Position numbers and translations under genes: made by a program | Origin: Janthinobacterium psychrotolerans | GTDB lineage: Bacteria; Pseudomonadota; Gammaproteobacteria; Burkholderiales; Burkholderiaceae_D | DNA length: 64,000 nt | Assembly (NCBI RefSeq): GCF_001677885.1 | Contig: NZ_LOCQ01000059.1 | Span: 310,001 to 374,000, forward strand | Direction of reading: 5' to 3' | Notes under the pieces: model-generated | Told to the model about the DNA's origin: nothing | Database searches by the model: none | Seen by the model: only the letters and a program-made list of their open reading frames with translations | Shown: positions 36,765 to 46,636 of the stretch, piece by piece | How the letters are laid out: each line of letters opens with the position of its first letter | Position numbering within the stretch: position 1 is the first letter of the stretch

Positions 36765-37687
36765 GTGACTGGCCCGACGGCGCCACAGCCTGCGCCCGCT
36801 ATCGCGTGGTGCACGAAACGCGCTACCGCTACCAGAGCACGGTCACCCTGTCGCAGCAATACCTGCACATGACGCCGCGCCCGTTTGCCTGGCAGCAGAC
36901 CGAATCGCAGCTGATCTGGCTCGACCCGGTCATCAGCGAAGGCAAGGACGGTATCGACTACTTCGGCAACAGCGTGCGCCACGTGGCGCTGACGGTGCCG
37001 CACGACAGCCTGCTGGTGCATGCCGAATCGACGCTGCTGCTGCGCGCGCGCCCTGGCCTGGCGGCCATCGCGGCCAGTTTGCCGTGGGAGAGCGTGCGCG
37101 ACATGATGGGCAAGGAAAAAAGCGCCACCACGCTCGAAGCGTGCCGCTATCTGTATGCCTCGCCGCATGTCAAGTGGTTCGCGGAACTGGAAGCCTATGC
37201 GCGCGCGAGCTTCACGCCGGGCCGGCCTCAGCTCGACGCGGCGCTGGACCTGACGCAGCGCATCTTCGACGACTTCGAATTCGACAGCAAGGCCACCGAG
37301 ATTTCAACCCCGCTGGAACAGGTGCTGCGCGGCCGGCGCGGCGTCTGCCAGGATTTCGCCCAGCTGATGATAGGCTGCCTGCGCAGCATCGGCCTGCCGG
37401 CGCGCTACATCAGCGGCTACATCCTGACCCACCCGCCCGAAGGCAAGCCGCGCCTGGTCGGCGCCGACGCCTCGCACGCCTGGGTCTCGGTGTATTGCCC
37501 CGCGCTGGGCTGGATCGATTTCGACCCGACCAACCGCTGCCTGGTGCAGCACGAACACATTACCCTGGGCTGGGGCCGCGACTTCAGCGACGTCACGCCG
37601 ATGCGCGGCATCGTGCTCGGCGGCGGCAGGCAGGACCTCGATGTGCAGGTGACGGTGACGCCGCTGCCTCTGCCCGGCCAGGTGTGA
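36761..37687 (+). CDS. Transglutaminase-like protein (third of cluster)
   Basis: A 308-residue transglutaminase-fold protein. The N-terminal bacterial transglutaminase beta domain is residues about 12-95 (YRVVHETRYRYQSTVTLSQQ). Catalytic candidates are Cys in GRRGVCQDFAQLMIGCLRSI (near 197), His in GADASHAWVSVYCPALGW (near 240) and Asp in DFDPTNRCLVQHEHITLGWG (near 254). The ATGA overlap with the ATP-grasp/alpha-E gene shows co-translation. A perfect 10-bp-stem hairpin follows the stop. Confidence 0.9.
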   Translation: MSDWPDGATACARYRVVHETRYRYQSTVTLSQQYLHMTPRPFAWQQTESQLIWLDPVISEGKDGIDYFGNSVRHVALTVPHDSLLVHAESTLLLRARPGLAAIAASLPWESVRDMMGKEKSATTLEACRYLYASPHVKWFAELEAYARASFTPGRPQLDAALDLTQRIFDDFEFDSKATEISTPLEQVLRGRRGVCQDFAQLMIGCLRSIGLPARYISGYILTHPPEGKPRLVGADASHAWVSVYCPALGWIDFDPTNRCLVQHEHITLGWGRDFSDVTPMRGIVLGGGRQDLDVQVTVTPLPLPGQV

Positions 37688-37688
37688 G

Positions 37689-37711
37689 GCGCAAGCGCGC
37701 GGCGCTTGCGC
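37689..37711. terminator. Hairpin between convergent transglutaminase and chemoreceptor genes
   Basis: GCGCAAGCGC (37689-37698), loop GCG, GCGCTTGCGC (37702-37711): a perfect 10-bp stem directly after the stop codon of the upstream gene. There is no T-run, so it may act as a bidirectional pause or Rho-aided end. Confidence 0.5.
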
Positions 37712-37718
37712 GACGGTT

Positions 37719-39311
37719 TCACTCAATCAACAGGCTGGCGCTCCTCGAGGCCGAGCCATCATCGAGCCGGAATACCTTGATGGCCTGCGCCAGTTGGGCC
37801 GCCTGATCCTGCATGGATTGGGCAGCGGCGGCGGCCTGCTCGACCAGGGCGGCATTTTGCTGGGTAACTTCGTCCATTTTGATGATGGCGATATTGACTT
37901 CCTCGATGCCACCGCTTTGCTCTTGCGTGGCGGAGCTGATTTCGCTGACGATATCGCTCACCTTGCGCACACTGGCGACCACCTCGACCATCGTGCTGCC
38001 GGCCTGGTCGACCAACTTGCTGCCAGCGCCGACTTTTTCCACCGAGTCATTGATCAAGGCCTTGATTTCCTTCGCGGCGGCGGCACTGCGTTGCGCCAGG
38101 TTGCGCACTTCGCTGGCCACCACGGCAAAGCCGCGGCCTTGTTCGCCTGCACGGGCGGCCTCGACCGCCGCGTTCAGCGCCAGGATATTGGTCTGGAAGG
38201 CGATACCGTCGATGACGCTGATGATATCGACAATCTTGCGCGACGATGCGTTGATCGAATTCATGGTGGAAATGACTTCGCTGACCACCTCGCCACCCTG
38301 GCCGGCGACCGCCGCGGCGGTGGCGACCAGGCTGTTCGCTTCCAGGGCGTTGACGGCGGTCTGCTTGACGGTGGAGGTGAGCTCTTCCATCGCGGCCGCC
38401 GTTTCTTCAAGCGACGCCGCTTGCTGCTCCGTGCGCGACGATAAATCGAGATTGCCGCTGGCAATTTCTTGCGACGCGATATTAATCGCCACCGTGCCGC
38501 CGCGTACTTGCCCGACCAGCGTCTGCAAACTGGCCGTCATGGTTTGCATGGCGCGCTGCAACTGGCCGATCTCGTCGGTCGAAGCGACCGTCATCGACGC
38601 GGTCAGATCGCCGCTGGCGACCCTTTCAGCGACGCTGACCACGGCACGCAGCGGCCGGCTGATCATGCCTGCGATGAACAAGGCCAGCGTCACGCTGATC
38701 AGCATTGCCGCCGCCAGAATCCCGATAATCCACGCCCGTGACGAGGACATCAGATAGTCGTTGGTGACCAGGGCGCGGCCGCTTTCCTCCTGGCTCAAGT
38801 CGACCAGTTTGTCGACGATGTCATTGACCTTGCGGAACAATTTCACCGAATCGCCACGAATGGCTTTTCGCGCCTCGTCCTGATTGCCTGCGCGCGACAA
38901 GGCCAGTACGTTCTTGCCGGCCGCCCGATAAGCCACAAAAGATTGATTCAACGATTCGAATAGTTGTTTTTCTTCGGCGCTATCGACCAATAAGGTAAAT
39001 TTTTCAACATACCCCGTAAATTCTTTGGTGCGGGACTCGATGCTCTTTTCGTAGTAGTCGAAATCGCTGACCTCGCTGGAAAGAATGTGCTGCAATTCCG
39101 ATACCCGCATGCGGTTCAGGGTCGCTTTCATCAGCAAGGCGTAGCGCACGCTGGGCAAGGTGTTGTTAAGCACCCCGGTAGAGGCGGCATTGAGGCGCTC
39201 GGTTTGCAAAATGCCGAAGATGCCCGTCGCCAGGGTCAGAATCAAAATGATCAAAAAAGAAAGCAACAGCTTGTATGCGATCTTCATATTTGTAAACCAT
39301 TGCCAGTTCAT
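37719..39311 (-). CDS. Methyl-accepting chemotaxis protein
   Basis: A 530-residue chemoreceptor. Helix 1 is [20 protein letters not shown] (residues about 8-30), a periplasmic four-helix-bundle-type ligand domain follows (about 35-185), then helix 2 ([20 protein letters not shown]), HAMP (about 212-265) and the signalling hairpin with the tip [20 protein letters not shown] followed by [18 protein letters not shown]. The C-terminus lacks a CheR-binding NWETF pentapeptide. The start is the ATG at 39311, preceded by AAAGGT. It signals through CheW/CheA; the ligand cannot be told. The 3' end meets the transglutaminase operon with a hairpin between. Confidence 0.92.
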   Translation of the reverse strand: MNWQWFTNMKIAYKLLLSFLIILILTLATGIFGILQTERLNAASTGVLNNTLPSVRYALLMKATLNRMRVSELQHILSSEVSDFDYYEKSIESRTKEFTGYVEKFTLLVDSAEEKQLFESLNQSFVAYRAAGKNVLALSRAGNQDEARKAIRGDSVKLFRKVNDIVDKLVDLSQEESGRALVTNDYLMSSSRAWIIGILAAAMLISVTLALFIAGMISRPLRAVVSVAERVASGDLTASMTVASTDEIGQLQRAMQTMTASLQTLVGQVRGGTVAINIASQEIASGNLDLSSRTEQQAASLEETAAAMEELTSTVKQTAVNALEANSLVATAAAVAGQGGEVVSEVISTMNSINASSRKIVDIISVIDGIAFQTNILALNAAVEAARAGEQGRGFAVVASEVRNLAQRSAAAAKEIKALINDSVEKVGAGSKLVDQAGSTMVEVVASVRKVSDIVSEISSATQEQSGGIEEVNIAIIKMDEVTQQNAALVEQAAAAAQSMQDQAAQLAQAIKVFRLDDGSASRSASLLIE

Positions 39312-39381
39312 ATATTTACCTTTCAAGCCGTTTAAACTACGATGTTTCTTGCCGGGCGATGGCCACCGGCGTCCACCGCCA

Positions 39382-40473
39382 TCAGAATTTGTGCAGCAGG
39401 CCGAGCGTCAGGGCTTCGGCGCGCGCATCGTTGTTCAGCGCCCCCGTTTTGCCGGCCGCATCGCCGCGCCAGCGCGTGAAGTCGGATTCGAGATACAGCG
39501 TGGTGCGCCTGGACATCGACTTTTCAAGGAAGACGAAGGCGCGATCGAAGCCGTCGTCGAGCCTGCCCGTCGTTTCGCGACGCACGCGGTAGTAAGCGGT
39601 GGTGAGCAGCAGATCGGCGGCCAGTTCGCGGCTGATGCCGACCGACGCGATACGCTGGTGTACGCTTTTGTTGACAGCGGTGTCAGCCTTGTTGGCGGCA
39701 AAATTGGTTTTGAACTGCCAGCCGCCGAACTTGAAGGCAGCGCCGATAGTGGCCGCGTCAAGCGCCATTTGGTCACGGTTGTAGAAGCGCGTGACGCCGC
39801 CCGACAGCACCAGGCCGCCTTGCTGGTAGATCAACGCGCCGCCGCGCGTGGACAGGGCGCTCGAACTGCCTGCCACTTCGCCGACGGAATAGGCGCCGAC
39901 CGCCCGCAGCGGTCCGTTCGTGCCGCTGACCTTGATCATGTTGTCGATGCGGTAGAAATTGTCCGCGTAGCCGCTGGTGCCGTATTGCTGGCCGAAGGCG
40001 TGCGTGCCGAAGGCCGTGTTACTGAGCGCGGCAACATTGACATTCGGGTTGAACGAGGCGAAACGGATGGCCAGCGGGTCGGTCGGCGTGATGGCGTCGA
40101 CCAGGGCGTTGGTCTGGCGGCCTATCTGCACGGTGCCATAGGCGTTTTTCAATCCCACCCACGCGAGCCGGTCAAACAGCTTGTCGGCCTTGGCCGCGCT
40201 GCCCGTATCGAGATTGACGCCGCTTTCCAACTGAAAAGTGACGTGCAAGCCGCTGCCCAGATCTTCCTGGCCGCGCAGCCCCCAGCGGCTGGTGTTGTTG
40301 ACGCCGCTCGTCACGGCGCTGGTGTTGCCCGACGCTAGCGGGGCGTTACTGGCATTCATGCCATTGCTGTAGCGCGCGCCCAGGTCGGCAATACCGTAAA
40401 TGGTGGTGCTGTTCTGGCTGAGTACATTCCCGCTGGCAACCAATAGCAAAACGAAAATATTAACTTGGCGCAT
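39382..40473 (-). CDS. Gram-negative porin
   Basis: A 363-residue outer-membrane porin: signal [20 protein letters not shown], first strand [37 protein letters not shown] and the C-terminal [10 protein letters not shown], ending in Phe. A strong ribosome-binding site (GGGGAGAAACC) precedes the ATG. Its AT-rich upstream region contains the promoter. No substrate-specific neighbour. Confidence 0.93.
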   Translation of the reverse strand: MRQVNIFVLLLVASGNVLSQNSTTIYGIADLGARYSNGMNASNAPLASGNTSAVTSGVNNTSRWGLRGQEDLGSGLHVTFQLESGVNLDTGSAAKADKLFDRLAWVGLKNAYGTVQIGRQTNALVDAITPTDPLAIRFASFNPNVNVAALSNTAFGTHAFGQQYGTSGYADNFYRIDNMIKVSGTNGPLRAVGAYSVGEVAGSSSALSTRGGALIYQQGGLVLSGGVTRFYNRDQMALDAATIGAAFKFGGWQFKTNFAANKADTAVNKSVHQRIASVGISRELAADLLLTTAYYRVRRETTGRLDDGFDRAFVFLEKSMSRRTTLYLESDFTRWRGDAAGKTGALNNDARAEALTLGLLHKF

Positions 40474-40930
40474 GGTTTCTCCCCTTTATATTGAACATTT
40501 TTATTGATACCTCCATGGACGGTTCATCATCCGGCAAACGGTAAAGTTTGACAATTTATATCGGTGAAGAAACTAATGCGGGTCGTGCAATGACGAAGTG
40601 CTGGTGCGCCGGGCGAGCGGGAAATGACAAATTTCAGCGCAAAAAGGGGCAAATCTCTTCGAGATCGCCCTATTGCGGTGCTAAAAACAGCTGCGCGAAA
40701 ACCGCAATTGAATGTTGTTTTGGTGCATCAGGGGTTCGGCTGCACCCGCGCGTGTCATCAGCAGCGCTGCTTGCCGCCCTTCCACGCATGGTAAGCGGTT
40801 GATGTCACGTCGCTGCAAATGCGCGACAACTGGCAGCAACTGCTGTCCGGCCCGAACAGCACGGAAGGATGGCCGGACACTGACGAGCAATCAAAACCCG
40901 CCGCTGCGGGAAAATGGCTTAAGAGTGAGA
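40474..40930. other. Gene-poor region upstream of the porin
   Basis: 457 bp with no convincing gene. Near the left end is the porin's leader. On the plus strand a short reading frame just before 40973 (MRDNWQQLLSGPNSTEGW and onward to LMHLLESSLL) looks faintly protein-like but has no start context and overlaps the 3' end of the diguanylate cyclase gene, so it may be a remnant or chance. Confidence 0.4.
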
Positions 40931-42526
40931 TCAAGCGCGCTCTAATGCATCTACTCGAGAGTTCACTTCTTTAACGCAAACGCGGTTTCTCCCAAGAGCC
41001 TTCGCCTGATACAGGCCCTGATCGGCCGCTACTATCAGTTGAACTTGGGTACTCGCGGCATCAAATTTTTCAAACGTATGCACACCCGCGCTGACTGTGA
41101 CAAAGCCAGCCGCTGCCCCGCTGTGCGGAACAATCAGCGCGGCGACCTGGCGGCGAATACTCTCCGCGACACACCATGCTCCGGCGGCATCGGTACCAGG
41201 CAAGAGGACGACAAGCTCCTCCCCACCGTATCGCGCGCTCAAATCGCAGGGACGGTTGACTGCCCCGCCTACAACCGCCCCTACCTGGCGTAGACAAGCG
41301 TCGCCTGCGGCATGTCCGTAGATGTCGTTATATTGTTTAAAGTTGTCCACGTCGATCATGATCAACGAAATTGGGGTGCCGGTCCGCCTGGCATGGCTAA
41401 ATTCTTTTGCCAGCGCCAAATCGAAGCAACGCCGATTGGCCAAGCCTGTCAGACCGTCCTGCATGGCGATCTGTTCGAGCGCTTCATTCGCCGCCAGGAG
41501 TTCGGCGCGGCTTTCCAGCAACGCCGCCTCGGCTGTGGTGCGACGTTCGATCTGCCGAGTTAAACGAAATCCCAGAAACCCAAGGCCAGCCACCAGCAGC
41601 GTCATCACTGCCCCATGGGTGAGGACGTCCATCCGCCAATTAGCCAGTGCATCGTCGCGCGACAGCGCCGCCAGTATCACGAGGGGATAGGCTGCAGAGC
41701 GGCGATGGCTGTTGATACGAGTAACCCCATCCAGGCTGGATGTAAAAATATTGGTCGCGACGGGTGCCTGATGCAGGTACTTGCTAAATAACGGTCCTGC
41801 CGAGATGTCCCTACCAAAATAAGCGATATCAAAAGGTCGGCGCAGAATAATGGTGCCTTTGTCCGTTGCCACCAAAAGCGCGCCATGCTTTCCGATGTCG
41901 AAGCTTTCAAAAAACTCCCGGAAGTAATCCATCCGAATCGTCGCCAGGATCACCCCGGCAAACGTGCCGTCGCGTGCGTTCAAGCGCCGTGAAATCGTCA
42001 CGATCCACTCGCCGGTGGATTTGCTGCGTATTGGCAAGCCAATGTGGGGGGATCGTGTCGAATGAGTCTTGTGATAAATAAAATACTCGCGATCCGAATT
42101 ATTCAGACGCGCTGGCTGACCTGGCTGCGAGTTGACAACCCAGGCGCCGCCTGGCCCGTAAATGAATAGGCCGTGCAATTGTGGAAGCTCAGCCACGCGT
42201 GCTGCCAGGAGGGCGTGCAGACGATCAAATTTCAATTCATTGGAATCGCCATTTTCCATCCGCTCTGCCAGACCGACAAGTACGGTATCCGCCTCTTTGA
42301 AAGTATCGTAAGCATGTTGCGAAAGCGATTTCGCCAGATTGACGGAAGCAATTTCCGTTTCGCGAAGCTGGAAAGCACGTGTGCGCCATAGTTGCCATGC
42401 GTCAAGCGCCACAAGCGCAATGCATAAACAAACAACCAGGAACGCCACGCGTTTAGAAAGCGATAGCTTGATCCAGCGTGTTCCCGGGATGGCCGGTGGG
42501 GCTGCTTGGATTTCCATAGGATTCAT
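40931..42526 (-). CDS. Membrane-anchored diguanylate cyclase with Cache-type sensor
   Basis: A 531-residue protein. Helix 1 (RVAFLVVCLCIALVALDAW, about 26-44) and helix 2 (VMTLLVAGLGFLGFRLT, about 310-326) flank a periplasmic double-Cache-type sensor (about 50-300; DREYFIYHKTHSTRSPHIGL is typical). The GGDEF domain follows from about 355 (MQDGLTGLANRRCFDLALAK), with the active signature GGEEL near 429. RPCD upstream fits the RxxD inhibitory site. It should make cyclic di-GMP in response to a periplasmic ligand. Start MNPMEIQAAP; single gene. Confidence 0.92.
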   Translation of the reverse strand: MNPMEIQAAPPAIPGTRWIKLSLSKRVAFLVVCLCIALVALDAWQLWRTRAFQLRETEIASVNLAKSLSQHAYDTFKEADTVLVGLAERMENGDSNELKFDRLHALLAARVAELPQLHGLFIYGPGGAWVVNSQPGQPARLNNSDREYFIYHKTHSTRSPHIGLPIRSKSTGEWIVTISRRLNARDGTFAGVILATIRMDYFREFFESFDIGKHGALLVATDKGTIILRRPFDIAYFGRDISAGPLFSKYLHQAPVATNIFTSSLDGVTRINSHRRSAAYPLVILAALSRDDALANWRMDVLTHGAVMTLLVAGLGFLGFRLTRQIERRTTAEAALLESRAELLAANEALEQIAMQDGLTGLANRRCFDLALAKEFSHARRTGTPISLIMIDVDNFKQYNDIYGHAAGDACLRQVGAVVGGAVNRPCDLSARYGGEELVVLLPGTDAAGAWCVAESIRRQVAALIVPHSGAAAGFVTVSAGVHTFEKFDAASTQVQLIVAADQGLYQAKALGRNRVCVKEVNSRVDALERA

Positions 42527-43016
42527 GTAGATATCAAACCTGCTCTAACAAGGGCGAATGACTGTTTTGGCCGAAAGCGGTCGGTCGCGCTGGCTCAGTG
42601 TACGATGTTGTTGCTCTTGGAACAAGCGGCCAGCTTGTTCGTCGCTCCAAGACAGCGCCAGCCATCACTCGCCAACTCCTGGCAACCTCAGCGGTTAAAC
42701 CTCGGCAAGCGCAATTTCCACTTCGACGCCATCCTCATGGCGTATCCAAGCCCGCCCTTGCACACCGGGACGGCGCCCGAGCAACAGGACACACTAGCGC
42801 TGCTGGTGCAGCACCACGACACCGCCACAGCGCCAGCGGCGGTGGCCAGTGCCTCGGGGGCGTAATCAGAGTCACGGCTTCCTGCGGTGCAATACCTGCA
42901 CTGCCCTCTTCAACGGCGGACGGCTCTTGCTGGCCAAACTTCTCGCCCAGCCAGGCCGCTACCGCGCCAGGCTGCGCCTTGTAGGCCGTCACCAGTTCAT
43001 TGACGGAAGGCCCAAC
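42527..43016. other. Gene-poor region left of the guaA-type repeat
   Basis: No convincing gene. A minus-strand frame that begins inside the repeat (MVLKMVWRARDDAVEICIPS) continues leftward through GEKFGQQEPSAVEEGSAG and then degenerates; the shared start comes from the repeat alone. The rest lacks codon bias and may be gene debris. Confidence 0.4.
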
Positions 43017-43226
43017 CGCGCCTGACGGTATACATATCTCCACAGCATCATCCCGGGCACGCCATACCATCTTGAGTACCATCAAAACAACCTGCTCGGC
43101 GTTACCTGAGGTTGCCTGACAATGCGCCCAAAAATGAAAAAACCCCTGAAAAATCATGGGGTTTGTGTTGATCGTCCTACCCGGCTGTGCCAGCGGCTGC
43201 CGGATGGGAAATCATTCACACTCGAT
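43017..43226 (-). repeat. Partial duplicate of the guaA 3' end and downstream region (left copy)
   Basis: 210 bp matching 62186-62394 with five substitutions and one inserted base (about 97%), same orientation. It includes a copy of the last five guaA codons (here IECE-stop in place of IEWE-stop, 43212-43226) and the guaA terminator with one extra T in the stem. It is 19,169 bp from the right copy and may mark an integration or duplication boundary. Confidence 0.85.
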
Positions 43227-43395
43227 TATCAATGAGAACGGCAAGTGACTGATTTTTCTCCAGTTTTCTGTACTACAGATGTTCGATACCATCGAAAATA
43301 CCATCATCAAAAAACAGGCCTTAGCCACCTTCGCGCCATCTTCATTATCTTACGCTTCCCAGCAACTTCCAGTACCGTTTACAGGCCACCCTGTT

Positions 43396-43440
43396 ACGCT
43401 TTGACACAAAAGTTGCTATGAAGTTTTTAAACCGTCACTC
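43396..43440 (+). repeat. 45-bp intergenic repeat, copy 2
   Basis: Matches 16900-16944 at 41 of 45 positions. The sigma54-like boxes (TGACACA-AAAG-TTGCT) are identical in both copies. There is no plus-strand gene downstream here, only the 3' end of the MFS gene, so this copy may be a stranded promoter. Confidence 0.6.
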
Positions 43441-43485
43441 CGCGTGTTATTTTTTTCGTTTCCCCTGCCCCCACTATTGACTTGC

Positions 43486-44703
43486 TTACGGCTCAGCGTA
43501 GCGGGCAATATCCCCATGCCAGCGAACGCCAGTCCAGGCGACGATGGCGGTCAAGACAGCAGCGATGCATATCGCCAGCGGCAGCACAGAAGCGGACAAG
43601 TTCTGCGCCGGCGCCAACAATGCGCCTGTGCTCACAGCCACCAGCGGCAAGGTCGTGCCTAGCCAGGCATTGGCGCGGCCGGCGGCATCCTTGAACGGCG
43701 CCATCGCGGCCGCTTGGCCGCAGGACTGGTGGATCGCGTGGGCGAAGACAAACAACATATACGGCGCGACAAAGGCGACAGCGGAACTGACGCCGCACAT
43801 TGCCGCCAGCCCCAGCGCGGCGCCCCCCGCCAGCCCGACCAGGCTGGCCCCACCGACGCAACGGCGCAACCCATACGCGCGCAGCCAGTGGCGGCTGGCC
43901 ACCGTGCCGGCCAGATAGCACAGCGAACAGCACGACAGCACCGCACCGTATTGAATGACGCTCAAGCCGCGCTGTTCAATCAGCAGGTGCGCCGAACCGC
44001 TCAGGAACAGATAGTGCCCCAAATACGAACACGCGGTCAGTGCGGTGTAGAGTCGAAATACCGGCTGACGCCAGATGTCGCGCCAGCCGACCGCTGTTGC
44101 TTGTGCGCTGTCCGGAGTCGCCTTCGCGGCCAGCGTTTCGCGCAGTCCAAAAAACGCCACGGCAAGCGCCAGCAGGCCGAGCGCGCCATACGCCGTCGGC
44201 GCGCCGGCCAGGCCATGGCTGCGTACCAGCATGCCGCCGAGAAACGGCCCTGCCAGTGAAATCGCGCTGACCCACGAAAAACAGCGCGATAACATCACGA
44301 TCAGTTCCTCGGCCGAATACAGGTCGCGCAAAATGGCGCGCGCGCACACACCGGCGGCGGCCACACCCACGCCCTGGAGCGCGCGGCAGAGCACCAGGCT
44401 GGCCAGCCCGGTGGCAAAAAAACAGCCCAGCGACGCCAGCACAAACAGCAGCAAGCCCGCCAGCAGGGCTGGACGCCTGCCGCAGCGGTCGGCCAGATAC
44501 CCCCAGCCAATCTGGGACGCGCCAAAGCCGAGTATCAGCGAGGAAAACGCCCATTGACGCGCCGCGCTATCCCAGCTGGTCAACAGCGGCAGGGTTGGCA
44601 GGATCAGGGCGCTACTTAAAGCGTGCATCGACAGCAGCAGCACCAGCAACACCAGTAGCACCATCGGCATGGGCACACTTGCGGTCGCCGGCTGCCGCGC
44701 CAT
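43486..44703 (-). CDS. MFS transporter, Bcr/CflA-like
   Basis: A 405-residue 12-helix transporter. The MFS motif A is GYLADRCGRRPALLAG, and LVLCRALQGVGVAAAGVCAR is motif B followed by the Bcr/CflA-like AIL(R) stretch. This group exports drugs or small metabolites by proton antiport. Only 2 bp separate its start from the stop of the LacI gene, so it is the last gene of the receptor-phosphoesterase-LacI-MFS operon. Confidence 0.87.
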   Translation of the reverse strand: MARQPATASVPMPMVLLVLLVLLLSMHALSSALILPTLPLLTSWDSAARQWAFSSLILGFGASQIGWGYLADRCGRRPALLAGLLLFVLASLGCFFATGLASLVLCRALQGVGVAAAGVCARAILRDLYSAEELIVMLSRCFSWVSAISLAGPFLGGMLVRSHGLAGAPTAYGALGLLALAVAFFGLRETLAAKATPDSAQATAVGWRDIWRQPVFRLYTALTACSYLGHYLFLSGSAHLLIEQRGLSVIQYGAVLSCCSLCYLAGTVASRHWLRAYGLRRCVGGASLVGLAGGAALGLAAMCGVSSAVAFVAPYMLFVFAHAIHQSCGQAAAMAPFKDAAGRANAWLGTTLPLVAVSTGALLAPAQNLSASVLPLAICIAAVLTAIVAWTGVRWHGDIARYAEP

Positions 44704-44705
44704 GC

Positions 44706-45767
44706 TTAGCCTGCCGGCTGCAGGCTGGCGCGCGACGAACTGTCGCGTACCACCAGGCCGGCTGGAAATACGCGCTGCAGCGGCTGGCCGTCGGCTCCCA
44801 GTATGCGGTCGAGCAGCATCTGCACGCTGGCCTGCGCCATTTCCAGCACCGGCGAATGGACGCTCGACAGCGGCGGAATGCAGTAGTCGTCGTAATGCAT
44901 ATTATCGAAGCCGACCACGCTGACCTCATGCGGCACACTGACGCCCAGCTCATGCAAGCCCTTCAGCGCGCCCAGCGCCATCCGGTCGCTGGCGAAGATG
45001 AGCGCGTCCGGCCGGTCGGCGCCCGCGCACAACTGGCGCGCAATGCGATGGCCGCTGGCCAGCGACCAGTCGCCGTTGAGTGCCCACGGCGCGTACTCAG
45101 CCAGGCCGTGGCACCCCATCGCCGCCAGATAACCGCGATGGCGTTCCTCGACGTCCTCGTTGACGTGGCCATCGCGCTCGCCGCCAATAAAGGCGATGCG
45201 GCGGCAGCCTTCGGCATGCAGGTGATCGACCACGTCGGCGGTCACCGATTGGTTATTTTGTGCGACATAAGAAAATGCCGGATCGCGCGTACCGAACACC
45301 ACGAACGGCAAGCCGGCCTGCTGCAACTGCTCGAGCACCGGATGGCCGGTGCGCTCGACCACGGCCACCACGCCGTCGACGCGGCCAGCCAGAAACAGAT
45401 CGCGCACGCAGGCATAGGCGGTGGCGTCATCGCCGATCTGGCTGCGCTGCATCAGCGCGTAGCCGTGGCCATCGGCCACGCGGCTCAGCACCTGGACCAC
45501 ATTGTTCCAATAGGTGTCCTGGATTTGAAACGAGCGGTTGTCATAGGCGGCACGCTCGCCGAAAAAAACACAGGCCAGGGTATTGGTGCGGATCGCCCGC
45601 ATCGAGCGGGCCGCCATGCTCGGCACGAAATTGAGCGTGGCAATGACTTCCTGCACCCGCTTGAGCGTTTTATCGGCCACCATTTCAGGATGGTTGAGCA
45701 CCAGCGATACCGTCTGGTAGCTGACGCCAGCCATCCTCGCCACGTCCTTGATGGTGACCCGCTTCAT
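44706..45767 (-). CDS. LacI family transcriptional regulator
   Basis: A 353-residue LacI-type repressor. The N-terminal helix-turn-helix is TIKDVARMAGVSYQTVSLVL, followed by the hinge helix (VPSMAARSMRAIRTNTLACV). The periplasmic-binding-protein-like effector domain is residues about 60-345, with RRIAFIGGERDGHV and EVSVVGFDNMHYDDYCIPPL, the usual last sugar-binding-fold motif. The start ATG at 45767 is chosen over an upstream TTG. It lies inside the TonB-receptor operon whose promoter holds two perfect ATTAGAACGTTCTAAT dyads with the AACGTT centre usual for LacI operators, so autoregulation is likely. Confidence 0.92.
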   Translation of the reverse strand: MKRVTIKDVARMAGVSYQTVSLVLNHPEMVADKTLKRVQEVIATLNFVPSMAARSMRAIRTNTLACVFFGERAAYDNRSFQIQDTYWNNVVQVLSRVADGHGYALMQRSQIGDDATAYACVRDLFLAGRVDGVVAVVERTGHPVLEQLQQAGLPFVVFGTRDPAFSYVAQNNQSVTADVVDHLHAEGCRRIAFIGGERDGHVNEDVEERHRGYLAAMGCHGLAEYAPWALNGDWSLASGHRIARQLCAGADRPDALIFASDRMALGALKGLHELGVSVPHEVSVVGFDNMHYDDYCIPPLSSVHSPVLEMAQASVQMLLDRILGADGQPLQRVFPAGLVVRDSSSRASLQPAG

Positions 45768-45790
45768 CTTTGTTTCAACAGTCAAATTGG

Positions 45791-46618
45791 CTACCTCGAG
45801 ATACGCTGCCGCCCCTGACCCACCCGGACCTGGGTGTCAAAAGCGAACATATCGTAAAAAACGCAAAACGCGGGGGCGCCGATCTCGATCACCGGCATCC
45901 GCTTTTGCAGCATGCTGAAGCAGGCCGATTGTACCGCGATATAGTCGCTTTCCTGCTGCGGCGTCATCCAGTCGACCAGGTAGGCCAGCGAAATATGGAA
46001 GCCGTAGCTGTCATGGTCCGGCGCGCGCAATTGCAGGCGCTCGGCCAGGCGGTCACGCAGGCGGCGCAGCTTGCGGTTCTCGGCGGCATCCGCCGGCAGC
46101 AGGCGCAGCGTGGCGCCGGGATCGCGGCGCACGCTAAATTCATCGAGCCGCATGCGCAGCGGCAGCGCGGTATCGAGCGCAAAGCCCTCCAGCTTGCGTT
46201 CCAGGTGACGGTCGCTGGCGGCCAGCGGCGCATCAAGCGCCAGGTCGGCCGGCCAGATGCCGGCGCGGCGGCTGCTCTCGGTCACCCCCTCGAACACGGT
46301 CATGTGATAGCTCGATGGCGGCAGCAAGGCCAGGCACGGCGCGAAGCTGCCGGCCGCCAGCGTGTCGCGCACGCTGGTGAGCGCGTCCGATAGCGCCGTG
46401 GCGAGCGGGATGTGGCTGATGATGGTATTGCCGGGGAAGCGGAACGGGCTGCCGTCGGCATTGAATTTGCGCCCCACCGACGGCGGCGGCCTGGGCCCGG
46501 CGCTGTCGGTCGAAGCGGGCAGCGGCGCGGCGCTGATGGCACCGGTGGCAGCGGCGGCACCGGCGGCGACCGCGGCCAGCGGGGCGCTGAGGATAAAGGT
46601 ACGGCGCGAAGTGGACAT
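45791..46618 (-). CDS. Tat-exported 2H-phosphoesterase-like protein (DUF1868)
   Basis: A 275-residue periplasmic protein. The N-terminus SRRTFILSAPLAAVAAGAAA is a twin-arginine signal. The DUF1868 core follows (VGRKFNADGSPFRFPGNTII). Two H-x-T/S motifs, HMT in PPSSYHMTVFEGV (about residue 103) and HIS in SYGFHISLAYLVDW (about 220), are the signature of the 2H phosphoesterase superfamily, which cleaves 2',3'- or 2',5'-type phosphodiesters and cyclic phosphates. The ATG at 46618 has GAGGAG upstream. It lies 18 bp behind the TonB-receptor gene in the same operon. Confidence 0.8.
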   Translation of the reverse strand: MSTSRRTFILSAPLAAVAAGAAAATGAISAAPLPASTDSAGPRPPPSVGRKFNADGSPFRFPGNTIISHIPLATALSDALTSVRDTLAAGSFAPCLALLPPSSYHMTVFEGVTESSRRAGIWPADLALDAPLAASDRHLERKLEGFALDTALPLRMRLDEFSVRRDPGATLRLLPADAAENRKLRRLRDRLAERLQLRAPDHDSYGFHISLAYLVDWMTPQQESDYIAVQSACFSMLQKRMPVIEIGAPAFCVFYDMFAFDTQVRVGQGRQRISR

Positions 46619-46636
46619 CGGCAAGTTCTCCTCTGA

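Noticed and set aside
42735-43157. Minus-strand 140-codon frame sharing its start with 62021-62254
   Set aside because: The similarity is confined to the duplicated guaA-downstream DNA, and the two frames diverge exactly at the repeat edge; no protein family pattern.
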